From an uncultured Anaerotignum sp. (GTDB taxonomy: Bacteria; Bacillota; Clostridia; Lachnospirales; Anaerotignaceae), in contig CAJTQX010000012.1 in NCBI GenBank assembly GCA_910578425.1, positions 1 to 61,956 of the forward strand: 61,956 bases of DNA, written 5' to 3'. Positions 1-7,260 of the stretch are shown in pieces. The notes under the pieces were generated by a model, which worked only from the letters and a program-made list of their open reading frames with translations, did not search any database and was not told where the DNA came from. Made by a program: the position numbers and the translations under genes. Each line of letters begins with the position of its first letter. Position 1 is the first letter of the stretch.

Positions 1-191
1 GGGAGGGGGAGGGGAAGATGGGGATAAGGCAAAACGCAGTTTTGCCAAAATAAAGTTCAGGGTCAGGCCCTTTTCAACAGGCACCGGAAAGAAGTCCGGA
101 CGCCGCAGGCGGCTTTGCCGTAGGCAAAGTGCTGACCGGCTTGCAGGAGATTGGGGACAGCGTTCCCAGGGTCTTAGAAAGGGAGGTTTTT
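1..191. repeat. Modular hairpin-rich intergenic element
   Basis: No convincing gene lies here. The stretch is built from short stem-loops that recur between genes across the window: GCAAAACGCAGTTTTGC near 29-45, a proline-rich-looking GC hairpin around 85-125, and a GGGGACAGCGTTCCC-type hairpin near 152-166, followed by a strong ribosome binding site for the next gene. It ends directly at the Shine-Dalgarno of the 192 gene, as related elements do elsewhere (3205, 12700, 29150, 30630, 41410). I infer a dispersed repeat family rather than a gene-specific regulator. Confidence 0.6.
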
Positions 192-545
192 ATGGGGCAG
201 GAATGTTTTTATAAGGAAAACAGAAGGAACAGGGAGATGCGCGGACTGCGGCTGGGCGGGCGTTTTGGTGCGGAGGAATGGCGTCTGCGTCCAATGAGCC
301 AGCGGGAAAACGAGGAGATTTGGCTGCGCTGCGGCGGGGACGAGAGGCGTTATGAGGCGGCCATGCTGGCGGAAAGCGTTTGTTTCCCGGACTTGAAGGA
401 CGCGGGACTGCAAAACAGCTACGGCGCGGCGGGGGCGGACAGGCTTCTGACAAGACTGCTGCTGCCGGGGGAATATGACCTGCTGCGGCGCGCCGTTGAG
501 GAGATCAACGGAGGGGAGGCGGACGGATGTACCGCATTTATTTGA
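192..545 (+). CDS. Phage tail assembly chaperone-like protein (first XkdN paralogue)
   Basis: This 117-aa protein is a clear paralogue of the XkdN-like protein at 2697. Both share a charged N-terminus, a central segment PDLxDxxLxxSYG and a C-terminal LxPGEYxxL...V..(I/L)NG block, which is the hallmark of the XkdN/tail assembly chaperone family. Such chaperones hold the tape measure during contractile tail assembly. The start at 192 was chosen because GGGAGG lies 6 nt upstream; an earlier in-frame ATG at 129 lies in the intergenic repeat. It overlaps the next gene by 19 nt, suggesting translational coupling. No slippery site is seen at its 3' end, unlike its paralogue, so it probably makes only the short form. 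A tape measure gene, normally next to such a chaperone, does not follow. Confidence 0.75.
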   Translation: MGQECFYKENRRNREMRGLRLGGRFGAEEWRLRPMSQRENEEIWLRCGGDERRYEAAMLAESVCFPDLKDAGLQNSYGAAGADRLLTRLLLPGEYDLLRRAVEEINGGEADGCTAFI

Positions 546-1186
546 AGCAGGGGGCATTGCAGGCATTGCTGCCGGTGACGCCGGCGGAGATACGGACGAG
601 GACAGAAAGCCGGAACAAGGCGGTTTATATCCTGAATTTCGGGGAAATGAATCTGGCGAAAAAGCCGGCATTGCAGGAAATCAGCTTTACGGTATTGCTG
701 CCGGGGCGCGTTTACAGCTTTGTACAGACGGAGGGCATTTTTCATGAACCGGAGTTTTATTTGAACCTGTTCCGCGAATACAAGGCGGCGGGGAAGCCTG
801 TGCAACTGATCGTTTTCCGCAGGCTGGCAGACGGCAGCCAGATTTTCTGCGGGAATATGGAGGTGTTGCTGGAGGATTATACGGTGACGGAGAAAGGCGG
901 CGAGCAGGGGGATTTCTGGGTCGAGCTGCGGTGGAAGGAATATCGGGGGGCAAAAAGCATACGGTATGATATGAAAACAGAGGGCGGGCAGACCACGCTC
1001 ATTGAGCAGGGGCAGACGCGGGAAAGCAGGACGCCCGCAGGGGCGTACACAGTGAGGAAAGGCGACTGCCTTTGGGCTATCGCGAAGCGGGAGCTGGGGG
1101 ACGGAACGCGGTACAGAGAGATTGCGGAGAAGAACGGGATTGCGGATCCGAGCAGGATTTTTCCGGGGCAGGCGCTGAAACTTTGA
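527..1186 (+). CDS. XkdP-like LysM tail protein
   Basis: This 219-aa protein resembles PBSX XkdP. The first ~165 residues form a beta-rich tail-tip domain of the type found between the tape measure and the XkdQ hub. Residues ~172-219 form a single LysM domain, recognisable by YTVRKGDCLWAIA, DPSRIFPGQ and the terminal LKL. LysM domains bind peptidoglycan, and in contractile tails this protein sits at the base of the tube or baseplate. The ATG at 527 has GGAGGGGAGG upstream and overlaps the preceding chaperone gene. Its 3' LysM-coding end lies inside a tandemly duplicated 269-bp segment that creates a second LysM reading frame downstream. Confidence 0.8.
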   Translation: MYRIYLKQGALQALLPVTPAEIRTRTESRNKAVYILNFGEMNLAKKPALQEISFTVLLPGRVYSFVQTEGIFHEPEFYLNLFREYKAAGKPVQLIVFRRLADGSQIFCGNMEVLLEDYTVTEKGGEQGDFWVELRWKEYRGAKSIRYDMKTEGGQTTLIEQGQTRESRTPAGAYTVRKGDCLWAIAKRELGDGTRYREIAEKNGIADPSRIFPGQALKL

Positions 1187-1588
1187 AAAGAGGGAAGACC
1201 GAAGACTGAAGACTGAAGACCGCGGGACGCTGTCCCGCACCCTGCAAGGGCTTGCCAGCCCCTGACCTGGATTGCCGCAAAACTGCGTTTTGCGGGAGGG
1301 GAGAATTGGAGGACGGCAGGATGAGGAAAGGCGACTGCCTTTGGGCTATCGCGAAGCGGGAACTGGGGGACGGAACGCGGTACAGAGAGATTGCGGAGAA
1401 GAACGGGATTGCGGATCCGAGCAGGATTTTTCCGGGGCAGGTGCTGAAGCTTTGAAAAGAGGGAGGACTGAAGACTGAAGACTGAAGACCGCGGGACGCT
1501 GTCCCGCACCCTGCAAGGGCTTGCCAGCCCCTGACCTGGATTGCCGCAAAACTGCGTTTTGCGGGAGGGGAGAATTGGAGGACGGCAG
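1052..1588 (+). repeat. Tandem direct duplication, 269-bp unit
   Basis: Copy 1 runs from about 1053 to 1319 and copy 2 from about 1322 to 1588, offset by 269 nt, with only a few differences (near-identical over LysM-coding sequence, the GAAGACTGAAGACTGAAGACC run, the GGGACGCTGTCCC hairpin and the GCGGGAGGGGAGAATTGGAGGACGGCAG tail, here broken only by my description). The unit joins the LysM codons of the upstream gene to the following intergenic hairpins. The near identity implies a recent event. Confidence 0.9.
1321..1455 (+). CDS. Free-standing single LysM domain, created by duplication
   Basis: A 44-aa frame starting ATG-AGG-AAA-GGC repeats the last LysM domain of the upstream XkdP-like protein almost exactly (one residue differs near the C-terminus, GQVLKL instead of GQALKL). 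GGAGG lies 8 nt before this ATG, so it could be translated as a solitary peptidoglycan-binding domain. An in-frame start further upstream (1252) would add residues encoded by the repeat element and is less likely. It may equally be a non-functional by-product of the 269-bp duplication. I see the frame and the ribosome binding site; expression is inference. Confidence 0.5.
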   Translation: MRKGDCLWAIAKRELGDGTRYREIAEKNGIADPSRIFPGQVLKL

Positions 1589-1589
1589 A

Positions 1590-1716
1590 CAGGGGCATGG
1601 AGGGGCAGCATTCCGCCGCATGAGATGCGGCGGAAAAAGGGTCAGGAGATGAAATCCCTTGTGAGGTTCGGGGCAAAGCCCCGAGGTTTTAAGGCATTGG
1701 AAAAGGGGGAAAGGGT
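1590..1716. repeat. Intergenic hairpin element before the XkdQ-like gene
   Basis: The segment contains a GCCGCATGAGATGCGGC hairpin, the GGGTCAGGAGATGAAATCCC module and a GGGGCAAAGCCCC hairpin. It is the same modular family as at 29220-29300 and 30680-30730. It ends at the ribosome binding site of the following gene. No gene is apparent. Confidence 0.55.
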
Positions 1717-2694
1717 TTGGAGGCGCAGTTATTTTTACGGCATGGGAACGCGGTGTTTGACGCAACACCGATATTGACAGACGGCGTAGAATGGAGCGCG
1801 AGTGTGCTGGGGCGTGCGGGGAAACTGCGGTTTTCTGTTGTACGCGACGGAGTTGTGAATTTTACGGAGGGCGATGAGGCGATACTGCTGGCAGACGGTG
1901 AAACGCTGTTTTCCGGCTGGGTGATGACGAAGGAACGGAGTTCTGAGCAGGTTATTTCCGTAACGGCGTATGACCAGATGTTTTATCTGGCGCGCAACAG
2001 GGGGACTTATGTATATCAGAACAAAACAGCGGCGGAGCTGGTTCGTATGGTTGCGGCGGATTTTGGCTTACAGACGGGAGAGATCAGCGACAGCGGCTGG
2101 AAAATTCCACAAAGAATTGAGGAGGGGGAAACGTTGATTGATATACTGCTTTCTGCGCTGGAAATCAGCGGAAAGGCAACGGGCAGGGAATTTTTTCTGT
2201 TCGACAGGGCGGGAAAGCTGACGGTAAAGGAACGGCGGGAGCTGGCGGTGCAGGCGGTACTGCGGTGCGATGGAGGAATCAGCGACTACTGGTACAAAAC
2301 GGATATCAGCAGAGATACGTTTAACACAGTGCGGCTTTACCATGCGGGCAGGAAGGAAACAGAGCGGCTTGCGATGGAGGCGGAACGCGCCGAACAGGTG
2401 GGAAAATGGGGGCGGCTTCAGTATTACAGACATGTGCCATATGCTTTGAACGGGGCGCAGCTCAGAGAGATGGCTGAGGGGATACTGACGGAAAAATGCC
2501 GCGTGAAAAAAGAATTGACGCTGGAAAACATCAACGGAGATGTGATGCTGTTCGCGGGCAATTCTGTTTGGGTAGATATCCCCGATCTGGCGGAGATCAG
2601 CTTGCAGGGAATGGCGTTGATAGAAAGCTGCACGCATATTTTCCGCGACGGGGAGCACAGAACACGCATGGATATGCGGATTGAGGAGGGCTGA
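1717..2694 (+). CDS. XkdQ-like tail hub / baseplate protein
   Basis: This 325-aa protein matches the PBSX XkdQ family, distant relatives of the T4 gp27/late-control-D hub that closes the tail tube and joins it to the baseplate. Visible family traits are the early beta-rich segment with LLADGETLFSGWV, the VTAYDQMFYLARN motif, and the ELVRMVAADFGL segment that marks this hub family. It starts at a TTG (1717) with AAGGGGGAAAGGG upstream; no ATG with a comparable site fits. The stop is 2 nt before the next ATG, so the genes are cotranscribed. Length fits the family. Confidence 0.8.
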   Translation: MEAQLFLRHGNAVFDATPILTDGVEWSASVLGRAGKLRFSVVRDGVVNFTEGDEAILLADGETLFSGWVMTKERSSEQVISVTAYDQMFYLARNRGTYVYQNKTAAELVRMVAADFGLQTGEISDSGWKIPQRIEEGETLIDILLSALEISGKATGREFFLFDRAGKLTVKERRELAVQAVLRCDGGISDYWYKTDISRDTFNTVRLYHAGRKETERLAMEAERAEQVGKWGRLQYYRHVPYALNGAQLREMAEGILTEKCRVKKELTLENINGDVMLFAGNSVWVDIPDLAEISLQGMALIESCTHIFRDGEHRTRMDMRIEEG

Positions 2695-2696
2695 GC

Positions 2697-3062
2697 ATGG
2701 ATTTGAAAAGCTTTTTGAGGGAAAACAACAGCCTGCCGGAAAACAGGCGTGTGTATATCTCGCCATGTTTCCGAGAAGGGGACGGAGCGGCGGAATGGGA
2801 GCTGCGGGCGGTGACGGAGGAAGAATACAGAAGGGCGGCGGAGAATGCCGGGGATAAATGGGCGGCGTTATGCGTGCTGGCGACAGTGAAACCTGACTTG
2901 CAGGACAAAAGGCTCTGGGAAAGCTACGGGACGGCAAACGCAGAGGACACGTTGAAGGAGATGCTTTATCCGGGGGAATATTTATGGCTGCTGGAAGAGG
3001 TAAAAGTGTTGAACGGGTTCGCGGAGAGGCGGGCGGTCTGGAAGGAGCAGGCAAAAAACTGA
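2697..3062 (+). CDS. XkdN-like tail assembly chaperone with -1 frameshift site
   Basis: The zero-frame product is 121 aa and carries the XkdN signature (PDLQDKRLWESYG, LYPGEYLWLL, LNGF). The last sense codons are GCA AAA AAC followed at once by TGA, forming the canonical slippery heptamer A AAA AAC at 3053-3059. A -1 slip continues in an open frame to 3202, adding about 47 residues and giving a ~168-aa product. The extension reads YGIRPAEWAAMGVPEK, a sensible folded segment rather than random antisense text. This mirrors the lambda G/GT arrangement, where the extended chaperone binds the tape measure. GAGGAGGGC precedes the ATG. Confidence 0.85.
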   Translation: MDLKSFLRENNSLPENRRVYISPCFREGDGAAEWELRAVTEEEYRRAAENAGDKWAALCVLATVKPDLQDKRLWESYGTANAEDTLKEMLYPGEYLWLLEEVKVLNGFAERRAVWKEQAKN

Positions 3063-3202
3063 TTCAGGAGGGTGTGGACGGGGCGGATTATGCCTGCTAT
3101 GCCCTCCGGAATTATGGGATACGTCCGGCGGAATGGGCGGCAATGGGCGTGCCGGAGAAGATGTTCTGCTGTGCGGCAATGGAGCTGGAGATGGAGGAGT
3201 GA
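2984..3202 (+). CDS. Frameshift extension of the tail assembly chaperone (T part)
   Basis: This is the -1 frame entered from the heptamer at 3053-3059, meaningful from position 3059 onward. After slippage it encodes KLIQEGVDGADYACYALRN followed by YGIRPAEW and ends in an acidic MELEMEE tail. No ribosome binding site supports independent initiation at the internal ATG (2984), which lies inside the chaperone gene. I therefore treat it as the second part of one frameshifted product, not as a separate gene. Confidence 0.75.
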   Translation: MAAGRGKSVERVRGEAGGLEGAGKKLIQEGVDGADYACYALRNYGIRPAEWAAMGVPEKMFCCAAMELEMEE

Positions 3203-3458
3203 GAAAAGACATCGGGGACACTGTTCCCGAACCCCTGCAAGGGCTTTCAGCCTTTGACCCGATTTTTGCCGCATTCCATGCGGCAAGGGGGAAGATTGGA
3301 GGGGGGGCAGGGGTCAGACTTTGCAGGGGCGGAGAGGAAAGGCATTGAAGGAATGGCACTCCGACATGCGAAAGCGTGGCAAAAGAAGGGTCAAAAACCC
3401 TTGCAGGGTGCGGGACAGCGTCCTGCGGTTTTACATAAGGCTTTTGGAGGGGGTGGAG
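3203..3458. repeat. Two inverted modules of the dispersed hairpin family
   Basis: Around 3217-3290 the stretch has a GGGGACACTGTTCCC hairpin, CCCTGCAAGGGC and a GCCGCATTCCATGCGGC hairpin. Around 3396-3432 it carries, in the opposite orientation, the CCTTGCAGGGTGCGGGACAG module seen forward at 1225 and 1495. The two orientations in one gap show that the modules move or rearrange independently. I see no gene here. Confidence 0.55.
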
Positions 3459-4181
3459 ATGAAAGAAAAAGGATTGCTGAAAAGACTGGCGGATTTTTGG
3501 AAAAAAGCAGGACCGGAATTGGATGGCGGTGCGAATTGGTTCTGGCGGATTGCAGGAAGTGCGAAAAAAATGCGGGAAGATGCGGCGGGGCGTGGATTCC
3601 CATTCAGGGAAACGGCAGGGACAGAGACATTCCCGCTGGGGCGGACGTTTGCCAGAGAGGCGGAGGAGATTCAGCAGGCGGGGCGGAGGATTCTGTTCGC
3701 GGAGGGGTTCCGGAAACAGGAACAGGGGCTTTTTATGGCAGGGGAAACGCCGCAACAGGCAGAACGGCGGAACAGAGAAACGTTGTTTTCTGTGGAGGAA
3801 AACAACGCACCGCAGAAAACAAAACAGTTGGAAAAAGGCCTGTTTTGGGCAGGACGGAAAGATGCCGCGGCAGAACCGACGGGAATGGCACAGGCGTTTT
3901 TCTGGACGGATCCGGAAGAAAATGAAAAAAGGAGAAAGACTCTGCCGCTTGCGGGCGGCGCGGCTCGGAAATGGAGACGCGCGGAGGAAAATACGGACAG
4001 AAGCGCGGAACAGGCGATTCGGAAGCAGGACGAAAAAGGCGTTTTCTGGAAAAAGGAGGAGCCAGCGGCAGAGCGAAGGCAGAACGCAGATGCATTACCG
4101 GACATTGACTGGCTGATGCGGGAGATGACAAAGCGGCTTTGGGAAGAACGCGAAGGCTGCGGCAGGCGGCTGGGCGGATAA
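3459..4181 (+). CDS. Repeat protein at the tape measure position (function unknown)
   Basis: This 240-aa, very charged protein follows the frameshifted chaperone gene, the position of the tape measure in contractile tails, but it is far shorter than usual tape measures. It contains about seven degenerate repeats of 15-20 residues, each opening with an aromatic turn such as ILFAEGF, GLFMAGE, TLFSVEE, GLFWAGR, AFFWTDP and GVFWKKE, separated by Glu/Lys/Arg/Gln-rich linkers. The C-terminus ends in DIDWLMREMTKRLWEER, a predicted amphipathic helix. The ATG at 3459 has GGAGGGGGTGGAG upstream. I do not recognise a named family. A short tape measure, scaffold or tail effector are all possible. Confidence 0.6.
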   Translation: MKEKGLLKRLADFWKKAGPELDGGANWFWRIAGSAKKMREDAAGRGFPFRETAGTETFPLGRTFAREAEEIQQAGRRILFAEGFRKQEQGLFMAGETPQQAERRNRETLFSVEENNAPQKTKQLEKGLFWAGRKDAAAEPTGMAQAFFWTDPEENEKRRKTLPLAGGAARKWRRAEENTDRSAEQAIRKQDEKGVFWKKEEPAAERRQNADALPDIDWLMREMTKRLWEEREGCGRRLGG

Positions 4182-4190
4182 GGAGGAACA

Positions 4191-4532
4191 ATGCTGGACA
4201 TTATAAAACAACTGGCGGTTGACGTTGTGGATTTGGGGCGGGCGGCGGATTTCTGTATGGGAACTGTGGTTTCCGGCGCGCCGCTGCGTATACGGCTGGA
4301 AGAAGGTCTGGAACTGACAGAGCCTTTCCTGATTTTAGCGGAGCCGGTGACGAACTGGCAGGAAACAGGGACGGTCTGGCTTTGGCGGGAAGATGAGGAG
4401 CGCAGGCTCTACCAGTATCATTTATACCACAACAGGGGGCTTGCGGCGGGCGACCGCGTTGCGATGATACGTGCGGCAGGCGGACAGCAGTACCTTGTGC
4501 TTTGCAGAACGGAAAAAGGAGGAGAAGCATGA
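4191..4532 (+). CDS. XkdR-like baseplate protein (DUF2577)
   Basis: This 113-aa protein fits DUF2577 (PBSX XkdR). It has an N-terminal helix, a beta domain with GTVVSGAPLRIRLEEGLEL, and the RGLAAGDRVAMIRAAGGQQY segment followed by a (L/V)VLCR strand typical of the family. The family lies between the hub and the gp25-like protein in contractile tail operons and is taken to be a baseplate component. AAGGAGG lies 7 nt before the ATG. Its stop codon overlaps the next start. Confidence 0.8.
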   Translation: MLDIIKQLAVDVVDLGRAADFCMGTVVSGAPLRIRLEEGLELTEPFLILAEPVTNWQETGTVWLWREDEERRLYQYHLYHNRGLAAGDRVAMIRAAGGQQYLVLCRTEKGGEA

Positions 4533-4933
4533 CGCCGAAACAGGACACAGATGTGAATATGGGAAGGATTGCGAAAAAAAAGCTGCCAAGCCTGACCTGG
4601 AAGATTGACAGGGAAGAAGGACAGGTACGCGGGACGCTGGACGAAGCGGAAGCGATGCGGCAGGCTGTGGAAAAAATATTGCAGACGGAGCGATACCGTT
4701 TTGTCATTTATGACTGGAATTACGGCATGGAGCTTGACGACCTCATAGGAAAGAATGCCAGTTTTGTGATACCGGAACTGAAGCGGCGGATTGAGGACGC
4801 GCTGCTGGCAGATGACAGGGTGACGGCAGTGACGGATTTCCATTTTTCGCAGGAGGGAAACAGTGTGGCGGCCGATTTTCTGGTACATACAATATTTGGC
4901 GAACTGCGCGCGGAAAGGATGGTAGACATATGA
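4529..4933 (+). CDS. XkdS-like baseplate wedge protein (DUF2634, gp25-like)
   Basis: This 134-aa protein belongs to DUF2634/PBSX XkdS, related in position and fold to T4 gp25. The visible family core is TWKIDREEGQVRGTLDEAEA, AVEKILQTERY and the signature IYDWNYGMELDDLIG. gp25-like proteins initiate sheath polymerisation at the baseplate. The start at 4529 is preferred over an ATG at 4502 because AAAGGAGG lies just before it. It forms an ATGA overlap with the previous gene and another with the next. Confidence 0.85.
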   Translation: MTPKQDTDVNMGRIAKKKLPSLTWKIDREEGQVRGTLDEAEAMRQAVEKILQTERYRFVIYDWNYGMELDDLIGKNASFVIPELKRRIEDALLADDRVTAVTDFHFSQEGNSVAADFLVHTIFGELRAERMVDI

Positions 4934-6003
4934 GCGGGAAAAGCTATGAGGCATTGATGGAACGGAAGCTGGAAAAAATCAGCGACCGGCGTGACAGGCG
5001 GCAGGGCAGCCTTATTTTTGACGCGATGGGACCAAACGCCGCCGAAACAGCAGCGTTTTACGCAGATCTGGACATGCTGGAGGACAGGACATTTGCGGAT
5101 ACGGCACAGGGCGATGACCTGACAAGGCGGTGCGCGGAGCGCGGCGTGAAGCGGAAAGGCGCGGTAAAGGCGACGTTTTACGGCAGATTTCTGGATGGGG
5201 AGGGGAAGGAATATCCGGTTGCGCCGGGGACGCGGTTTTTCCTTGAAAAATATTATTACAGGGTGCTGTTTCGGGGAGAGGACGGGCGGTATGTGCTGGA
5301 ATGCGAAACGGCGGGGGCGTGCGGGAACGAATACCTGAGCAACCTGCTGCCGCTGGAGCATATGGACGGACTGGCGGAGGCTGTGCTGGAAGAACTGCGG
5401 ACGGACGGAGAGGACGAGGAGGGCGATGAGGAACTCAGGAAACGCTATTTTGCCAGCTTTGACGCCGATGCTTTCGGCGGGAATATCCCGGATTACAGGA
5501 GGAAGGTCGGCGCGCTGGAAAATGTCGGCGGGGTAAAGGTTTATCCGGTCTGGCAGGGCGGCGGCAGCGTGCGGCTGGTTATCATTGACCAGGGCTGGAA
5601 AAAACCGACAACTGTGGAAGTGGAAAAATTGCAGGCATTGATCGACCCGGAAACACGCGGCGAAGGCTACGGCATTGCGCCGATCGGGCATAAGGTGACT
5701 GTTGCGGGCGTGCAGGAGCGGGTCTGCAACATTTCCATGCGGCTCTCGCTGGCGGAGGGACACGATAAGGAAGCTGTACTTGCGGAAATTCAACGGCTGT
5801 ATGAGGATTACATGGAAGGACTGCGGAAGGACTGGGCAGACAGCGAAGCTCTGACGGTGCGCATCAGCCATCTGGAGGCGCGTGCATTGGAGGCGGACGG
5901 CGTGCTGGACGTGCAGGACTGCGAAATCAACGGCGTGCATGGAAATATTGCACTCGGGGAGGAAGAAATTCCCACGCTGGGAGGAATCGAGGTGCTGGAA
6001 TGA
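4930..6003 (+). CDS. Baseplate J-like protein (XkdT-like)
   Basis: This 357-aa protein is a baseplate J/gp47-like wedge component. It has an N-terminal helical part with YEALMERKLEKISDRRDRR, the DDLTRRCAERGVKRKGAVKA segment and a beta-barrel core with GNIPDYRRK and NVGGVKVYPVWQGGG. It ends in the strand-rich domain typical of PBSX XkdT. Length is normal for the family. It starts in an ATGA overlap with the gp25-like gene and ends in an ATGA overlap with the XkdU-like gene, so baseplate parts are probably made in fixed ratio. Confidence 0.85.
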   Translation: MSGKSYEALMERKLEKISDRRDRRQGSLIFDAMGPNAAETAAFYADLDMLEDRTFADTAQGDDLTRRCAERGVKRKGAVKATFYGRFLDGEGKEYPVAPGTRFFLEKYYYRVLFRGEDGRYVLECETAGACGNEYLSNLLPLEHMDGLAEAVLEELRTDGEDEEGDEELRKRYFASFDADAFGGNIPDYRRKVGALENVGGVKVYPVWQGGGSVRLVIIDQGWKKPTTVEVEKLQALIDPETRGEGYGIAPIGHKVTVAGVQERVCNISMRLSLAEGHDKEAVLAEIQRLYEDYMEGLRKDWADSEALTVRISHLEARALEADGVLDVQDCEINGVHGNIALGEEEIPTLGGIEVLE

Positions 6004-6557
6004 GTGCGGAAAGATATTTGACGTATCTGCCGGACAGCATGGCGGAATTGAAGGAATTTCAGACGCTTGGCGCGGTGGAAGGGGAAATTCTGGCGGAGGA
6101 AGAGGCGGCAAAGGAAGAAATGATACGGAACCAGTGGATCGTTTCGGCGGACAGGAAAGGGCTGACACGCTTTGCAGCGATGATGGGGCTGGAAAGCCGC
6201 GGGAAGGAAACGGAAGAACTGCGGGCGGAAGCACTTTACCGCTGGAATTTTCACAGCCCATATCCGTTTTTCACATTATTGGACTGGCTGGACGGCTTCT
6301 GCGGGGCAGACGGGTATACCGCCGAGGTAATCAGAGAGGAATACCGGCTGGTGGTTTTGCTGGAGGTGCATAATAAGGAAAAAAAGGCGTTTCTGGAAAA
6401 GTACCTGCGAAGGGTGATACCGGCAAATATTACGCTGGAAATTCCGCTGAACCGGAACACACATGGGAAACTGAAGCCGTTTACGCATGGACAGATGAAA
6501 GCGTGGGAATGGAGATATGGCGGGATATCGTATGAGGATTTGAGGGGGCTGGTGTGA
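6000..6557 (+). CDS. XkdU-like baseplate protein (DUF2313)
   Basis: This 185-aa protein resembles PBSX XkdU/DUF2313, the gpI-like baseplate component that follows protein J. It opens with SAERYLTYLPDSMAELKEFQ, matching the family's N-terminal helix. It then shows a helix-rich middle (RKGLTRFAAMMGLE, FFTLLDWLDGFCG) and the PANITLEIPLNRNTHG strand. It is the last gene of the tail cluster. No tail fibre, holin or lysin gene follows before secG, so the cluster as seen lacks receptor-binding and lysis functions. Confidence 0.75.
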   Translation: MSAERYLTYLPDSMAELKEFQTLGAVEGEILAEEEAAKEEMIRNQWIVSADRKGLTRFAAMMGLESRGKETEELRAEALYRWNFHSPYPFFTLLDWLDGFCGADGYTAEVIREEYRLVVLLEVHNKEKKAFLEKYLRRVIPANITLEIPLNRNTHGKLKPFTHGQMKAWEWRYGGISYEDLRGLV

Positions 6558-6629
6558 GAGAGGGATACTTGCGGTTTGCAAAGCCATTCTTTCCCCAACA
6601 CAAAGAAAGCGGCGTTTTCAAAAAAATTG

Positions 6630-6658
6630 TTGCGGCAGACGAAAGAATGTGGTACAAT
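6630..6658 (+). promoter_or_regulatory. Sigma-A promoter with extended -10 for secG
   Basis: A -35 element TTGCGG (6630-6635) and a -10 element TACAAT (6653-6658) are separated by 17 bp. A TGTGG sequence just before the -10 gives an extended -10. It lies about 70 nt before the secG start and separates secG from the tail cluster. Confidence 0.65.
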
Positions 6659-6725
6659 ATGGGGACGATAAGGAAGAACGGCAGAATACGCCGGAGAACG
6701 GCAAAAAATACAGGAGGTTTTTCTT

Positions 6726-6968
6726 ATGTCTACAATCGGTACGGTTTTAACAGTTATACTGCTTTTACTGGCAATTGTATTGAGCATTATTATTCTGATG
6801 CAGTCCAAACGTTCCGCAGGGCTGGGGGCGATCAGCGGCGGTGCAAGCGGCGATACCTACTGGAGCAAGAATAAAGGGCATTCCGTAGAGGGTACGCTGG
6901 AACGCTATACAAAGATTGGCGGCGCGCTGTTTTTGGTGATTGCTTTTATCATCAACCTGGTGGGCTGA
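6726..6968 (+). CDS. secG: Preprotein translocase subunit SecG
   Basis: This 80-aa protein has the usual SecG layout: an N-terminal transmembrane helix (residues ~4-24, TVLTVILLLLAIVLSIIIL), the conserved QSKRSAGLGAISGG cytoplasmic loop, and a second transmembrane helix at ~58-79. SecG sits in the membrane with SecY and SecE and helps SecA-driven export. CAGGAGG lies before the ATG. It is monocistronic here, with its own promoter upstream and hairpin terminators downstream. Confidence 0.95.
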   Translation: MSTIGTVLTVILLLLAIVLSIIILMQSKRSAGLGAISGGASGDTYWSKNKGHSVEGTLERYTKIGGALFLVIAFIINLVG

Positions 6969-6998
6969 GCGGAAACAAAATAACTGGAAGTTGGAAAT

Positions 6999-7022
6999 GG
7001 GGCATAGTAATGCCCCGTTTTT
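6999..7022 (+). terminator. Rho-independent terminator after secG
   Basis: A GGGGCAT stem, AGTA loop and ATGCCCC stem are followed directly by GTTTTT. It lies 30 nt after the secG stop codon. Confidence 0.85.
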
Positions 7023-7260
7023 ATGTGTCGACAAAGTCGACACATAAGTCGAAATCGGGATTTCGACTTGTTTGGACAGAGGAATAAACAGACGAGTTCC
7101 AGCGGCTTAAAAGCCTTGAAACTCACTGTTTTCCCCGCCGGAAATAAATTCCGGCTGCGGATTTTACTCAGGGAACACTTCGTTTCCTGAAACCTTCTGC
7201 GGCACAAAAACAGGTTTATTTGCAGTCTGAAACGGGGCATAGCAGTGCCCCGTTTTTCTG
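7023..7260. repeat. Chain of small stem-loops ending in a second copy of the secG terminator hairpin
   Basis: The gap holds no gene. It contains successive inverted repeats: TGTGTCGAC...GTCGACACA, AAGTCGAAAT...ATTTCGACTT, a longer imperfect one around 7090-7130, CCGGAATTT-type at 7138-7153 and CAGGAAACGAAG-type around 7165-7185. It finishes with GGGGCA...TGCCCC plus GTTTTT at 7234-7257, almost the same hairpin as at 6999. The last hairpin may also serve the convergent gene at 7261. Why so many stem-loops are strung together is not clear. Confidence 0.6.

Noticed and set aside
1..6557. Complete prophage
   Set aside because: No capsid, portal, terminase, integrase, holin or lysin gene is visible; only tail tip and baseplate genes are present in the window.
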